NCBI GenBank assembly: GCA_016124495.1
Contig: WGNP01000003.1
Location: 124,001-188,000 of the forward strand
From: Hyphomonas sp.
GTDB lineage: Bacteria; Pseudomonadota; Alphaproteobacteria; Caulobacterales; Hyphomonadaceae
DNA: 64,000 nt
Direction: 5' to 3'
This document shows, one piece after another, positions 8,578 through 17,319 of the stretch (positions within the stretch are counted from its first letter, which is position 1; the number at the start of each line of letters is the position of its first letter). Under the pieces are notes generated by a model. That model ran no database searches and had not been told where the DNA came from. It saw only the letters and a list, made by a program, of their open reading frames with translations. The position numbers were made by a program, and so were the translations under genes.

Positions 8578-8718
8578 GCGCGCCGGCTGGCCTGCCCGGC
8601 CGGCACTGTCCTGCTCCCGCCAGACGATACCAGTTCGGGCTTCGTCGTTCTGCAGGAAGGCTCGTGCCCGGTCTATACCCTGCTCGGGCCGAATACCTGC
8701 CCGGTCAGGAAAGGCTAA
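8578..8718 (+). pseudogene. Crp/Fnr-like fragment
   Basis: The frame reads LACPAGTVLLPPDDTSSGFVVLQEGSCPVYTLLGPNTCP and then stops. It resembles the start of a cyclic-nucleotide-binding-type (Crp/Fnr) domain, in which C-PAG-T-L--PGD---GF-VVL-GSVRVY is followed by PG-TC. The rest of the beta-roll and the DNA-binding domain are absent. The only upstream in-frame starts lie inside the terminator at 8506. I read it as a gene remnant, but similarity was judged by eye only. Confidence 0.3.
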
Positions 8719-9320
8719 GGCACCGGCGCGGCGGCTGAGACCCCTTCCTTGTCGGTGGTATCAACAATGAAGGCGGCGAGTTCGCTGACGCAGGCCCGGC
8801 CGGCATCGGTGAGCGCTTTGGCGCGAGCAGCGTTGGACGAATCCAGCGCAATCGCCGTCGTTTCCACTGTTGTCTGCGCCACGACGCCCCGCGTGCGGCC
8901 GCGAAGCACGGTGGCATCTAGACGGCAGCGCGCTGTCTCGCCATACAGAGTGAATTCGGACAGCCGCCAGGTCAGCTCGAACTGGGTTGGTCCGGAAGTA
9001 TTGGATGGCAGGGCGGCAAATTCGCCCTCGCCGCTCAGGGAATCGAGCAGGGCGCCCAGCATCATTTCGGTGGCGTTGTCCGTCCACTGCACGGCGCGTA
9101 CGATGCGCAGCGCGCCGGTCTCGTCTTCCGCTGCGATGGCGCGGCCGGAAAACAGGCGTGACGCTTCCGGCTCGCGTATTGTGACGGTCGCGTTGAGGCG
9201 GTGCAGTGGCTCCATCGGGCCGATCCGGTAGAAGGCGTCAGGCGCCTCTGGCTGGCTGAGGACGTTCACGCAGCCGGCGAGGCTGGCCAGCGCAGCGGTC
9301 AGGATCAGGGTCCGGATCAT
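8715..9320 (-). CDS. ABC-type transport auxiliary lipoprotein (PqiC/MlaD-associated)
   Basis: A 201-residue lipoprotein with signal peptide and lipobox LAGC (acylated Cys at about residue 16). The rest (FYRIGPMEPL, AVQWTDNATEMMLGALLDSLS, FELTWRLSEFTLYGE) matches the membrane-associated lipoprotein family that accompanies MCE transporters (PqiC-like, ABC-type transport auxiliary domain). It is the last gene of the Mla-type operon and its ATG overlaps the stop of the MCE gene as ATGA. The likely role is an outer-membrane-side partner of the phospholipid transporter. The MlaC-type periplasmic carrier is not present here. Confidence 0.8.
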   Translation of the reverse strand: MIRTLILTAALASLAGCVNVLSQPEAPDAFYRIGPMEPLHRLNATVTIREPEASRLFSGRAIAAEDETGALRIVRAVQWTDNATEMMLGALLDSLSGEGEFAALPSNTSGPTQFELTWRLSEFTLYGETARCRLDATVLRGRTRGVVAQTTVETTAIALDSSNAARAKALTDAGRACVSELAAFIVDTTDKEGVSAAAPVP

Positions 9321-10273
9321 CGCTTCTTCTCCTCATACGGCAGGGGCTCACCGACGATGAAGCCCTGCGGGTTGCGTTCAATTTCGCGCACTGTCCGGTC
9401 AAGCCGGTTGATCAGTACGCGCAGGTCCTGACTGGCCGCGGTCGTATTCTCGAAGGTAGCCGCGGCCGGGCCTTCCATGACGGTGGTCGCGGCGGCCACG
9501 GCGCGCTGGCTTTCCTTCAGGGTGCCGGTGGCGGCGCTCGCCACCGCGCGGAAATCTCCGACCAGCGTTTTGAGATCGGTCTGCACTTCAGCAAGGCCGG
9601 AACCGGTGGACACGCCGACCGTCTCCCATTCGCGCGATGCGGCCTCGAAGGCGACCGAGGCTTCCGACACATCCTTCAGCGTTGCCGAGGCCTCGACGAT
9701 CAGGCCGTCATCGGAGGCGAGCTTGGTAGTGATCGTCTCGAGATTCCGGATCGAGGCGCTCAGCGAGGCTATGTTCTCTTCCGTCAGGATCTTGTTGATC
9801 CCGTCGAAGGTCATGTTGGCGCGGCCGAGGGCCTGCGCGCCGCCGGCAACAATCTGGTCAACCAGCGTGCGCTCGGACTTGATGATCGGCACCGGCTGGC
9901 CCGGCCGGCTTTCGAGCGGCTTGCCCGTGCCCGCCGTCAGCTGCACGAAGGTGATGCCGGTGATGCCGGCGAGCTGGATCGAGGCGGTCGAGTCCTCGCG
10001 GATCGGCGTCTCGCGGGAGACGCGCACATGCGCGCGCACTTTCGAGGGGTCTGCCTTGTCGATGCGCACCGTGGCCACCTCGCCGACCTTCACGCCGATA
10101 TAGCGCACCGCCGCGCCTTCCTCGAGCGAGACCGGCCCTTCGAAGACGATATCGTAGGACTTGTAGTCGCGCTGAAATTCGGACTGTCCAAGCCAGAGCA
10201 CGAAGCCAGCGATCACTGCCGCCGCCACGAGGACGAGCGCGCCGATCAGTGCATAGTTTGCCCGGGTTTCCAT
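9317..10273 (-). CDS. mlaD: MCE/MlaD-family lipid-transport substrate-binding protein
   Basis: A 318-residue protein with an N-terminal transmembrane anchor (YALIGALVLVAAAVIAGFVLWLG) followed by one MCE domain (SYDIVFEGPVSLEEGAAVRYIGVKVGEVATVRI...SIQLAGITGITFVQL). The C-terminal 170 residues form a long helical region with heptad-like patterns, ending in RLDRTVREIERNPQGFIVGEP. MCE proteins form periplasmic hexameric rings that pass phospholipids between membranes. It lies 7 bp after the ATPase gene and overlaps the lipoprotein gene. It is closer to the longer one-MCE proteins of alphaproteobacteria than to E. coli MlaD. Confidence 0.9.
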   Translation of the reverse strand: METRANYALIGALVLVAAAVIAGFVLWLGQSEFQRDYKSYDIVFEGPVSLEEGAAVRYIGVKVGEVATVRIDKADPSKVRAHVRVSRETPIREDSTASIQLAGITGITFVQLTAGTGKPLESRPGQPVPIIKSERTLVDQIVAGGAQALGRANMTFDGINKILTEENIASLSASIRNLETITTKLASDDGLIVEASATLKDVSEASVAFEAASREWETVGVSTGSGLAEVQTDLKTLVGDFRAVASAATGTLKESQRAVAAATTVMEGPAAATFENTTAASQDLRVLINRLDRTVREIERNPQGFIVGEPLPYEEKKR

Positions 10274-10280
10274 GCTTTTT

Positions 10281-11060
10281 CTAAGCCTCTTCTTCTGTCA
10301 TCGGCGCTGCAGCACGTCCCCGCGGCCCGCTGAAATACTCCTGGATCCACGGATGATCGACTTTGCGAAGCTCCGGGATCGTTCCGACGGCCAATACCTT
10401 CTTCTCTCCCAGCACCACGATCCGGTCGCACGTCGCGTATAGCGTATCGACATCATGGGTGACGAGAAAGACTGTAAGGCCAAGGGCGCGCTGCAGGGAG
10501 CGCACGAGCGTATCGAAGGCTGCCGCCGTGATCGGGTCGAGACCCGCCGTCGGCTCGTCAAGAAACAGTAGCTCCGGATCAAGCGCCAGCGCGCGGGCCA
10601 GGGCGGCACGCTTGCGCATGCCGCCGGACAGGTCGGAGGGGTATTTGTCGCCGGCGCTGGCGGCGAGGCCGGAGAGGCGGATCTTCATGTCGGCAAGGTC
10701 GTGCATCAGCGGGCGGCTGAGCTGCGTATGCTCTCGCATCGGTACCATAACATTCTCGCGCACCGTCAGATTCGAGAAAAGGGCGCCGTCCAGGAACATG
10801 ATGCCCCAGCGCCGCTCGATGGCCGTGCGCTCGTCGCGCGACAGGGTTTCCAGACGCTCGCCGAACACTTCGACGCTGCCGCTTTCAGGGGGCTTCAGGC
10901 CGGTGATGGCCCGCAAAAGGACCGACTTTCCGCAGCCGGACGGGCCGATCACGCCGACCACTTCGCCCCTCGGAATGTCGAGGTTCAGATGCTCGAGCAC
11001 CACCGAGGACCCAAAGGCCACCTTGAGGTCGCGTACACGGATGATCGGCGCGGCGCTCAT
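10281..11060 (-). CDS. mlaF: ABC transporter ATPase of the Mla-type lipid transporter
   Basis: A 259-residue ABC ATPase: Walker A GPSGCGKSVLL, Q-loop region, signature LSGGMRKRAALARALA, Walker B ELLFLDEPTAGLDP, H-loop VFLVTHDV. The ERRWGIMFLDGALFSNLTVRENV segment is typical of MlaF/Ttg2A. The ATG at 11060 overlaps the permease stop as ATGA, so the shorter start is chosen over an upstream in-frame ATG at 11321 that would lie inside the permease gene. It energises lipid movement through the permease at 11057. Confidence 0.92.
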   Translation of the reverse strand: MSAAPIIRVRDLKVAFGSSVVLEHLNLDIPRGEVVGVIGPSGCGKSVLLRAITGLKPPESGSVEVFGERLETLSRDERTAIERRWGIMFLDGALFSNLTVRENVMVPMREHTQLSRPLMHDLADMKIRLSGLAASAGDKYPSDLSGGMRKRAALARALALDPELLFLDEPTAGLDPITAAAFDTLVRSLQRALGLTVFLVTHDVDTLYATCDRIVVLGEKKVLAVGTIPELRKVDHPWIQEYFSGPRGRAAAPMTEEEA

Positions 11061-12181
11061 ATGCCGAGCTCCATGTAGAAGATCGCGAACATGGCATCGA
11101 GCACGATGATCGCGAAGATCGCCTGCACGACCGATGTCGTCGTGCGGTGGCCAAGCGACTGGACGCTGCCGCCGGTGAGGAGGCCTTGCCGGCACGCGAT
11201 CAGGGCGACAACGAGACCGAAGACCGGAGCCTTGGACATGCCGATCCAGAACTGGTCGAGCGGCACGGAAGTGCGAAGGCGCTCGATGAACAGGCCCGGA
11301 TTGATGTCGAGCGAGGTCCAACCGACGACGATGCCCCCGGCAATACCAGCCATCGTGGCGACAAAGGCCAGGATCGGCGTCATCACCACCATGGCCAGCA
11401 CGCGCGGGGCAACGAGCACTTCCATCGGCTTCAGGCCGAGCGTCTGCATCGCGTCGATTTCCTGACGCATCTTCATCGTGCCGATCTGCGCGGTGAAGGA
11501 CGAATTCGTCCGCCCCGCCAGCACGATGCCGGTCAGCACTACGCCGAACTCGCGCAGCATCGAGTAGCCGATCAGTTCGACCGTGTAGATTTCAAGATCG
11601 AAATCGCTCAGCGTGGTGGCGCCGATATAGGCGACGACCATGCCGACGAAGAAGGAGAGAAAGGCAACGATCGGCATCGCGTTGAGGCCGGCCTCCTCCA
11701 TGACGGCGACGATCGAGGTCCAGCGCATTTTCCACGGCTGCGCGCAGAGCCGGACAATCGTGCTTACCGTCTCGCCGAGAAACGCGAGCGTCGCGATGAG
11801 TTCGCGCGCGAAGGCTTCCGTTCCGCGGCCGACCCGTTCGAGCATCTCGATGAGGCCGTTCGGCGTAACCTTAGGCGGTGCAGCCGGATCGGAGACGGCG
11901 TGGACCTGCGCGATCAGGCTGGCGGCGGAGGCATGCTCGCCGATCAGGCGGGGCGGGGTCTCGCCGCCTTCGCGCACGAGCCGGTCGATCAGGAAGGCGC
12001 CGGCGGTGTCAATGCGGCCAAGGCCGGACACATCGATCCCGGCGCCAGAGGGCAAACGGACGCCGGAAAGCTCACGTTCGACATAATGCAAGGTCGCCAC
12101 GGTCCAGTCGCCCCGCAGGCGGAGGATCGTTTCTTCGCCGCTCTTATCAAGCGCGAAACCGGGGGGGGATGGGCTCATCAT
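11057..12181 (-). CDS. mlaE: STAS-MlaE permease fusion of lipid ABC transporter
   Basis: A 374-residue protein. Residues 1 to about 100 form a STAS-like domain (LRLRGDWTVATLHYVERELSG, GIDVSGLGRIDTAGAFLIDRL), the counterpart of separate MlaB in E. coli. The remainder is the MlaE permease: VGMVVAYIGATTL, the conserved REFGVVLTGIVLAGRTNSSFTAQIGTMK-x-EIDA helix pair, and four or five membrane segments to the C-terminus. It is the first gene of the operon permease-ATPase-MCE-lipoprotein, in which every junction overlaps or is under 10 bp. The start has a second Met beside it and only a weak ribosome site. Confidence 0.92.
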   Translation of the reverse strand: MMSPSPPGFALDKSGEETILRLRGDWTVATLHYVERELSGVRLPSGAGIDVSGLGRIDTAGAFLIDRLVREGGETPPRLIGEHASAASLIAQVHAVSDPAAPPKVTPNGLIEMLERVGRGTEAFARELIATLAFLGETVSTIVRLCAQPWKMRWTSIVAVMEEAGLNAMPIVAFLSFFVGMVVAYIGATTLSDFDLEIYTVELIGYSMLREFGVVLTGIVLAGRTNSSFTAQIGTMKMRQEIDAMQTLGLKPMEVLVAPRVLAMVVMTPILAFVATMAGIAGGIVVGWTSLDINPGLFIERLRTSVPLDQFWIGMSKAPVFGLVVALIACRQGLLTGGSVQSLGHRTTTSVVQAIFAIIVLDAMFAIFYMELGI

Positions 12182-12268
12182 GTACCGTACGGGCCTGACC
12201 TCACTACCAAAACATGCTTAAGCACAGGGTTGGCCAGTCCAACACAATTCACCCGGCAGGATTAACCC

Positions 12269-13252
12269 ATGCGCAATCTGCGGCTCGAAATTGCCCATGT
12301 TTCCTCGCCTTTGCGGGCAGCCTTCGCCATCTCGCGGGGCGCCAAGACACAGGCCGAGACGGTGCGCGTGCGGATCTCGGACAGCACCAACGCCGGGCGG
12401 GGCGAGGGCGTTCCTTATGCACGGTACGGCGAAACGGTGGATAGCGTGACGGCGGCGCTCGAAAGCGTGCGCTGCCAGGTTGAGGCGGGCATCGATCTGG
12501 CGACGCTACAACTCACCCTGCCCGCCGGCGCCGCTCGCTGCGCGCTCGACTGCGCGCTCTGGGACCTTGAAGCGAAACGTGCGGGCCGCCCTGTCTGGCA
12601 GCTCGCGGGGTTGCCGGAGCCGAAGCCGCTCGAAACCGCGCTCACGATCAGTCTCGCCGACCCCGCCGCGATGGCCGAAGCGGCGAAACGGGCGCCGGGC
12701 CGTTTGCTGAAACTGAAACTGGGCGGGCCGGAGGACCTGCACCGCCTCAAGGCCGTCCACCTCGCCCGACCGGACGCGCGCCTGATCCTCGACGCCAATG
12801 AAGGCCTTGCGCCGGATGCCTATCCGGCCATCGCGATGGCGGCGGCAAAGCTTGGTGTGGCGCTGATCGAGCAGCCCTTTCCCGCCGGCAACGACGACGC
12901 ATTGATCAATCGGCCCGGCCCGGTTGCAGTGTGTGCGGACGAAAGCGCGCACACCAGCAGCGACATCCAGACGCTCGCGCGCGCCTATGACGCGGTAAAC
13001 GTCAAGCTCGACAAGGCGGGTGGACTTACAGAAGCGCTCGCCATGGTGCGTGCGGCACGCCAGTCCGGCATGGGCGTCATGGTAGGGTGCATGGTGGCGG
13101 GGTCGCTGTCGATGGCGCCCGCCGTGCTGCTGGCTGGACTTGCGGATGTGGCGGACGTGGATGGGCCGCTCTGGCTGGAAGCGGACATTGAGGACGGATT
13201 GGCGTTTATGGACGGGATGGTTTCGCCGCCCAGCCCGGCGCTCTGGGGCTAG
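12269..13252 (+). CDS. L-Ala-D/L-Glu dipeptide epimerase (enolase superfamily)
   Basis: A 327-residue member of the muconate-lactonizing subgroup of the enolase superfamily. It has the KxK motif in LLKLKLGG (about 147-153), the metal ligands in ILDANEG, IEQPFP and CADESAH, and the second catalytic lysine in NVKLDKAGG. The pattern matches dipeptide epimerases that recycle murein peptide L-Ala-D-Glu. The C-terminal GCMVAGSLSMAP supports the family. It starts 87 bp from the divergent Mla operon and its stop overlaps the converging ABC-F gene by 4 bp. Substrate specificity cannot be proved by eye. Confidence 0.82.
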   Translation: MRNLRLEIAHVSSPLRAAFAISRGAKTQAETVRVRISDSTNAGRGEGVPYARYGETVDSVTAALESVRCQVEAGIDLATLQLTLPAGAARCALDCALWDLEAKRAGRPVWQLAGLPEPKPLETALTISLADPAAMAEAAKRAPGRLLKLKLGGPEDLHRLKAVHLARPDARLILDANEGLAPDAYPAIAMAAAKLGVALIEQPFPAGNDDALINRPGPVAVCADESAHTSSDIQTLARAYDAVNVKLDKAGGLTEALAMVRAARQSGMGVMVGCMVAGSLSMAPAVLLAGLADVADVDGPLWLEADIEDGLAFMDGMVSPPSPALWG

Positions 13253-15135
13253 CGGACCGCCGCCTCATAGGCCTCGCTGGCTTCGAGCCAGACGGTTTCC
13301 GCCGCATCTCTCTCAACCACAAACTTCGCGCGTTCCTTGAGGCGCTGGCGCACCTCGTGGGGCGGGATGTCGGGGCGGGCGACTTCGATGTCGAGTGCAG
13401 CGATCTTCGCGGCGAGCCGCTCCATCGTTTTCTCCGCATCCTGAGCTTTCTTCTTCAGAGGGGCGGCGGCTTCGCGGGCCTGCGAGGCCTTGCGGCGGGC
13501 TTCGGCCTTGTCACCGGTCTCGTCAGATGCAGCAGCTTTCGCGGGTGATGTCTTCTCGCGGTCGGTGCTGAGCACCAGCGTGCGGTAATCGTTAAGGTCG
13601 CCGTCATAGGACGAGACCTTGCCGTCCTTGACCAGCCAGAGCGCATCGGCGGTGGCTTCGGCAAGATACACATCGTGGGTGATCAGGAGGACGGCGCCGG
13701 CAAAGTCGTTGATCGCATAAATCAGTGCTTCGCGGCTGTCGATATCAAGGTGCGATGTCGGCTCGTCGAGGATCAGGATGTGTGGCTTTTCCAGCGCGAT
13801 CAGGCCGAGGATCAGGCGCACCTTCTCGCCGCCGGACAGGGCTTCAACCTTAGTCTCGACCTTTTCGTGGCTGAAGCCCATCTGGGCGGCGACCGCGCGC
13901 TGCTTGGCGGGCGGCGTGCCTTGCGGCAGCGCGCGCATGACGTGTTCGAGCAGCGTATCGCCGGCGGTCAGTTCGTCCAGCTGGTCCTGCGAGAAATAGC
14001 CGATACGGACGGCTTTTGGCATCAGGCGCTTGCCTGCCATTAGCGGGAGCCGCTCGGCGATGGACTTCACGAGCGTTGTCTTGCCCTGCCCGTTTGTGCC
14101 GACAATTGCGATCCGGTCGTCCGGGTCCAGACGGATATCGACATTGTGCAGGATGCGCGCATTGGCGCCGTAGCCGAGATCGGCGCCCTTGATTTCCAGC
14201 AGCGGCGGCGAGAGTTTAGACTCGGGCGCCGGGAACAGGAAAGGCGTCGTGCGCTCCGCAATCGGGATTGAGACGTCCTGCATCTTCTCGAGCATCTTGA
14301 CGCGGCTCTGCGCCTGGCGCGCCTTGGAAGCCTTGGCGCGGAACCGGTCCACGAAGGCCTGCAGGTGCGCGCGCTCGGCGGCTTGTTTGGTGCGCTGGCT
14401 TTCGAGCTGCGCGAGTTTCGCCGCGCGCAGGCGCAGCCAGTCGTCATAGCCGCCGGGTGTAATCGAGAGCTTGCGATGTTCCAGCGCCAGCGTGTGCGTG
14501 ACCGAGCGGTTCAGCAGTTCGCGGTCGTGACTGACGATCAGCACCGTGTTCGGATATTTGCGCAGGTAGCCTTCGAGCCAGGCGGCGCCTTCAAGGTCGA
14601 GATAGTTCGACGGCTCGTCGAGCAGCAGGAGGTCCGGCTGCGCGAAGAGGGCGCCGGCGATCGCCGCGCGCATCCGCCAGCCGCCGGAAAACTCCCGCGT
14701 AGCGCGCGAGAGGTCCGCATGCTTGAAGCCGAGGCCCATCAGCACTTCGGCGGCGCGCGCTTCAGCCGACCAGGCGTCGATGTCGAGCAGGCGCGCATGG
14801 ATTTCGCCGATCCGGTCCGGATCGGTCGCGGTCTCGGATTCCGTCATCAGCAAGTGGCGTTCTGCGTCAGCCTGCAGCACGACGTCCATGATCGTCTCAT
14901 CCGAGGGCGCGACTTCCTGCGCCACCCAACCGAGCCGGGCGCCATTCTGCAGCCGGATCGGGCTATCCTTGCCCGGCGAGGCGATCTCCTCACGGATCAG
15001 GCGCAGCAAGGTTGACTTGCCGGTGCCATTGCGCCCCACCATGCCGACTTTCCAGCCGGAGGCGATGCGCGCCGACGCGGCTTCAAATAGCGGGCGCGCT
15101 TCCACGCGGTAGTCAAGATTGCGGATTTCGAGCAT
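13249..15135 (-). CDS. ABC-F family ATPase (Uup/YheS-like)
   Basis: A 628-residue protein with two ABC cassettes and no membrane segments. The first has GRNGTGKSTLLRLI, FSGGWRMRAAIAGALF and LLLLDEPSNYLD; the second GTNGQGKTTLVKS, LSGGEKVRLILGL and ILILDEPTSHLD. The linker between them is basic and helical (RTKQAAERAHLQAFVDRFRAKASKARQAQSR), as in the translation-linked ABC-F proteins. The C-terminal 90 residues are a lysine-rich coiled coil. ABC-F proteins act at the ribosome or in DNA-transposition tolerance (Uup); which applies here is not clear. It converges with the epimerase gene. Confidence 0.9.
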   Translation of the reverse strand: MLEIRNLDYRVEARPLFEAASARIASGWKVGMVGRNGTGKSTLLRLIREEIASPGKDSPIRLQNGARLGWVAQEVAPSDETIMDVVLQADAERHLLMTESETATDPDRIGEIHARLLDIDAWSAEARAAEVLMGLGFKHADLSRATREFSGGWRMRAAIAGALFAQPDLLLLDEPSNYLDLEGAAWLEGYLRKYPNTVLIVSHDRELLNRSVTHTLALEHRKLSITPGGYDDWLRLRAAKLAQLESQRTKQAAERAHLQAFVDRFRAKASKARQAQSRVKMLEKMQDVSIPIAERTTPFLFPAPESKLSPPLLEIKGADLGYGANARILHNVDIRLDPDDRIAIVGTNGQGKTTLVKSIAERLPLMAGKRLMPKAVRIGYFSQDQLDELTAGDTLLEHVMRALPQGTPPAKQRAVAAQMGFSHEKVETKVEALSGGEKVRLILGLIALEKPHILILDEPTSHLDIDSREALIYAINDFAGAVLLITHDVYLAEATADALWLVKDGKVSSYDGDLNDYRTLVLSTDREKTSPAKAAASDETGDKAEARRKASQAREAAAPLKKKAQDAEKTMERLAAKIAALDIEVARPDIPPHEVRQRLKERAKFVVERDAAETVWLEASEAYEAAVR

Positions 15136-15201
15136 GGGCGTCCCATACCTGCTAGACGCGGAAAAGACACCCTAAAAGCGCTGCAACATTACATCGCGGC
15201 C

Positions 15202-15681
15202 ATGCTCCGCCCGCGCCCCACTCCCGCCATGCTGCGCCGCAACAAGCCAGTCATGGGTAATCGCAGTTTCCCCGCCCATCGGGATAGCGGCGAACCGGTT
15301 CTCGGACGGCCCGTCGGACGGCACGACGCCGGCCGCATGCGCGCCGGAATCGCCGTACTGGATGACTGGCATGGCAAGGGGCTGGCCCGGCTGCTGCTGA
15401 CGGGCGTGCTGACAGATGCGCGCCGCGCGTGCATCTAACACCTCACGTCGGAGACTTTCGCCGGGAACCGCGCGACCCGGCAGCTGTTGCGCAGCCTGGG
15501 CGGGCTATCGGAGCACAGCGACGGGCCGGTGGTCAGCTACCGGTTCGATATCGAGAACGCCGCACAGAAACTGGAAGGGCTGACGCAGACTGAGGCACGC
15601 GAAGCGAGCCTCGCGGGTGTGAAGCAGACGGCCCCGGCGCAAGACCCGGGGCCACCGGTTCGCGTGCGCCGCTACGTCTGA
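15202..15681 (+). pseudogene. GNAT acetyltransferase with in-frame stop
   Basis: The frame has AVLDDWHGKGLARLLLTGVLTDARR, the acetyl-CoA-binding region of a GNAT enzyme (usual V-DDWQGRGLG--LL), then a TAA at 15436. It continues in the same frame as HLTSETFAGNRATRQLLRSLGG, again GNAT-like, to 15681. A single nonsense codon therefore splits an otherwise readable gene. The N-terminal part is short and poorly matching, suggesting further decay. It lies between the ABC-F gene and the 15682 gene, whose stop abuts it. Confidence 0.65.
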
Positions 15682-16794
15682 TCAGGCTGCGCCGTCGAGG
15701 ATTTCCTTGAAGCCGCTCGGCGCGTGCGGGCCGATGAACAGCTGCTCGAACGTGCCGATGCCTTCCGAGCCGGCGCCATCCGGTCCCTTGTGCACGGCCT
15801 TGACGATTTCCTGGATGTGCAGATTTTCCGGCATTGCCCAGGGCGTCTTCGCTGGCTCGAAATTCTCGCGAACCACTTTCAGCTGATCGCCCTGGAAGGC
15901 GCCGTGGCGCCAGACCGGGTGGCCATAACCGATGCCTTTCATCAGGAAGGTGCCAAGCGGCGTGAAGTCCACCGTATGCGGACGACCTGACGGATCGGTG
16001 ACCGACAAGGTCGCTGTCTGCATCCGGCGCGTGCCCTTGGCATAGCGCACATCCATCACCGGGTTGCTGAGGTGAATGCCCTCGCCCTGTTTCGAGCCAT
16101 CCATCACCAGCGAGGCGCGCTGGTTCCAGGGCTCACCGGCGCCATCTTCGTTAACGTGGAAGAACATCGAGAGGTCCGGGAAATTGGTCGGCGTCCAGAT
16201 CCAGTAGAATTGCGGCGGTACCGCCGGAATGGCGGGCTGCGGATCCGGCGCACCGATCGGGCGCACGCCCCAGCTGCGGTCACGCGTGCCGGTCCAGCCG
16301 ACGGGATCGACCTTGATTTCCGTGCCATCAACTTTCAGCCTGCCCGACCAGCGGCCATTCTGCGTCATCCGCGTCAGGTCCATCATCATGCGCGAGCCGA
16401 TGCGGCGGGTGAAGCGCGGCTCCTCGATCGGGAAGGCGCGGCCGGTAAACTCGACATCCAGCGCGAGGCCTTCGGTTTCCTTAAGCGTCAGGCGCACCTT
16501 CTTTAGCGGCTCGACGACCGTCACCGAGAGCGGACCCACGAAGGTGTCCATCCGCTCCATGTTCAGAGGGCGAGACATGAAGACCGACGACTGCTTGCCG
16601 TCCCGCAGGATCGAGACGGAGGCGTCGATGATGTTAAGGGCCGGGTAGACCCCCATGGCGGCGGCGAAGAAGTTTTTCCCGTCGGCACTGTAGCCGTTGA
16701 AGAAGAAGCGGTCATAGAAGTTACGGTCCGAGCCGGCGAAGGCGACCGGTTCCGGTGTCTGGTGGATCGGATATTCGTCTCCGGCGGTTAGCAT
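15682..16794 (-). CDS. Conserved hypothetical, AttH/CrtC-like (lipocalin-like) fold suspected
   Basis: A 370-residue cytosolic protein without a signal peptide. It contains two beta-rich halves. The first has DRFFFNGYSADGKNFFAAAMGVYPALNIIDA; the second has WTGTRDRSWGVRPIG followed by QFYWIWTPTNFPDLSMFFHVNEDG. The DRSWG-R motif recalls the AttH and carotenoid hydratase (CrtC) lipocalin-like fold, in which D-SWG is conserved. Such proteins are common in actinobacteria and sphingomonads next to lipid or steroid genes. The function is unknown. It starts 102 bp from the divergent thioesterase gene. Confidence 0.6.
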   Translation of the reverse strand: MLTAGDEYPIHQTPEPVAFAGSDRNFYDRFFFNGYSADGKNFFAAAMGVYPALNIIDASVSILRDGKQSSVFMSRPLNMERMDTFVGPLSVTVVEPLKKVRLTLKETEGLALDVEFTGRAFPIEEPRFTRRIGSRMMMDLTRMTQNGRWSGRLKVDGTEIKVDPVGWTGTRDRSWGVRPIGAPDPQPAIPAVPPQFYWIWTPTNFPDLSMFFHVNEDGAGEPWNQRASLVMDGSKQGEGIHLSNPVMDVRYAKGTRRMQTATLSVTDPSGRPHTVDFTPLGTFLMKGIGYGHPVWRHGAFQGDQLKVVRENFEPAKTPWAMPENLHIQEIVKAVHKGPDGAGSEGIGTFEQLFIGPHAPSGFKEILDGAA

Positions 16795-16896
16795 GGCGGC
16801 TTCCTTCCTTGGCGTGACCTCTTGGCGTATGGGTCGGCAGGGTTAGGTTGGCGCCGCGCCGCAGCACAATCAAGCCGTTCCGCCGGGAGAAGCCGC

Positions 16897-17319
16897 ATGA
16901 CCAAGTTCACCGCTGCCGAGGCCAACGCCTTCCTCGACGCCGCCTTTCAGGGCCGGGGCCGGCAGAACCAGGTGATCCTGATGGAGGAAGGCCGCGCCAT
17001 CCTGCGTCTCGAGGCGGACGTGACCCACCTGCGCCCCGGCGGCTATATCTCTGGCCCGACCCAGATGAGCCTCGCCGACTCGGTGGCCTACATGGCGATC
17101 ATGACGCTGACCGGACTCGAGCCAATGACGGTGACCAGCAATCTCAACATCAACTTCCTGCGCCCCTGCATCGGCCCGGTGGTGCTGGCCGAAGGCAAGA
17201 TCATGAAGATCGGGCAGGCGCTCGCGGTAATCGATGTAGACATCCGCATTGAGGGCGCCGAAAAGCCCGCGAGCCATGCGATCGTCACCTATGCGCTGCC
17301 GCGCAAGGCAGCGACATGA
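16897..17319 (+). CDS. PaaI-type hotdog thioesterase
   Basis: A 140-residue single hotdog domain. GGYISGPTQMSLADSVAYMAIM is the helix with the catalytic-site D/E region of PaaI/YdiI thioesterases, followed by TVTSNLNINFLRPCIGPVVLAEGKIMKIGQALAVIDVDI, the typical strand series. It probably hydrolyses acyl-CoA thioesters. The ATG at 16897 has GGGAGA 8 bases upstream and fits the family start better than the upstream in-frame ATG at 16822. Its stop overlaps the DUF423 start as ATGA, so the two genes are translationally coupled. Confidence 0.85.
   Translation: MTKFTAAEANAFLDAAFQGRGRQNQVILMEEGRAILRLEADVTHLRPGGYISGPTQMSLADSVAYMAIMTLTGLEPMTVTSNLNINFLRPCIGPVVLAEGKIMKIGQALAVIDVDIRIEGAEKPASHAIVTYALPRKAAT

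Noticed and set aside
8488-8718. Full 76-codon gene after the acyl-CoA dehydrogenase
   Set aside because: Its start codon precedes and runs through an intrinsic terminator; only the second half resembles a known family, so it is treated as a fragment.
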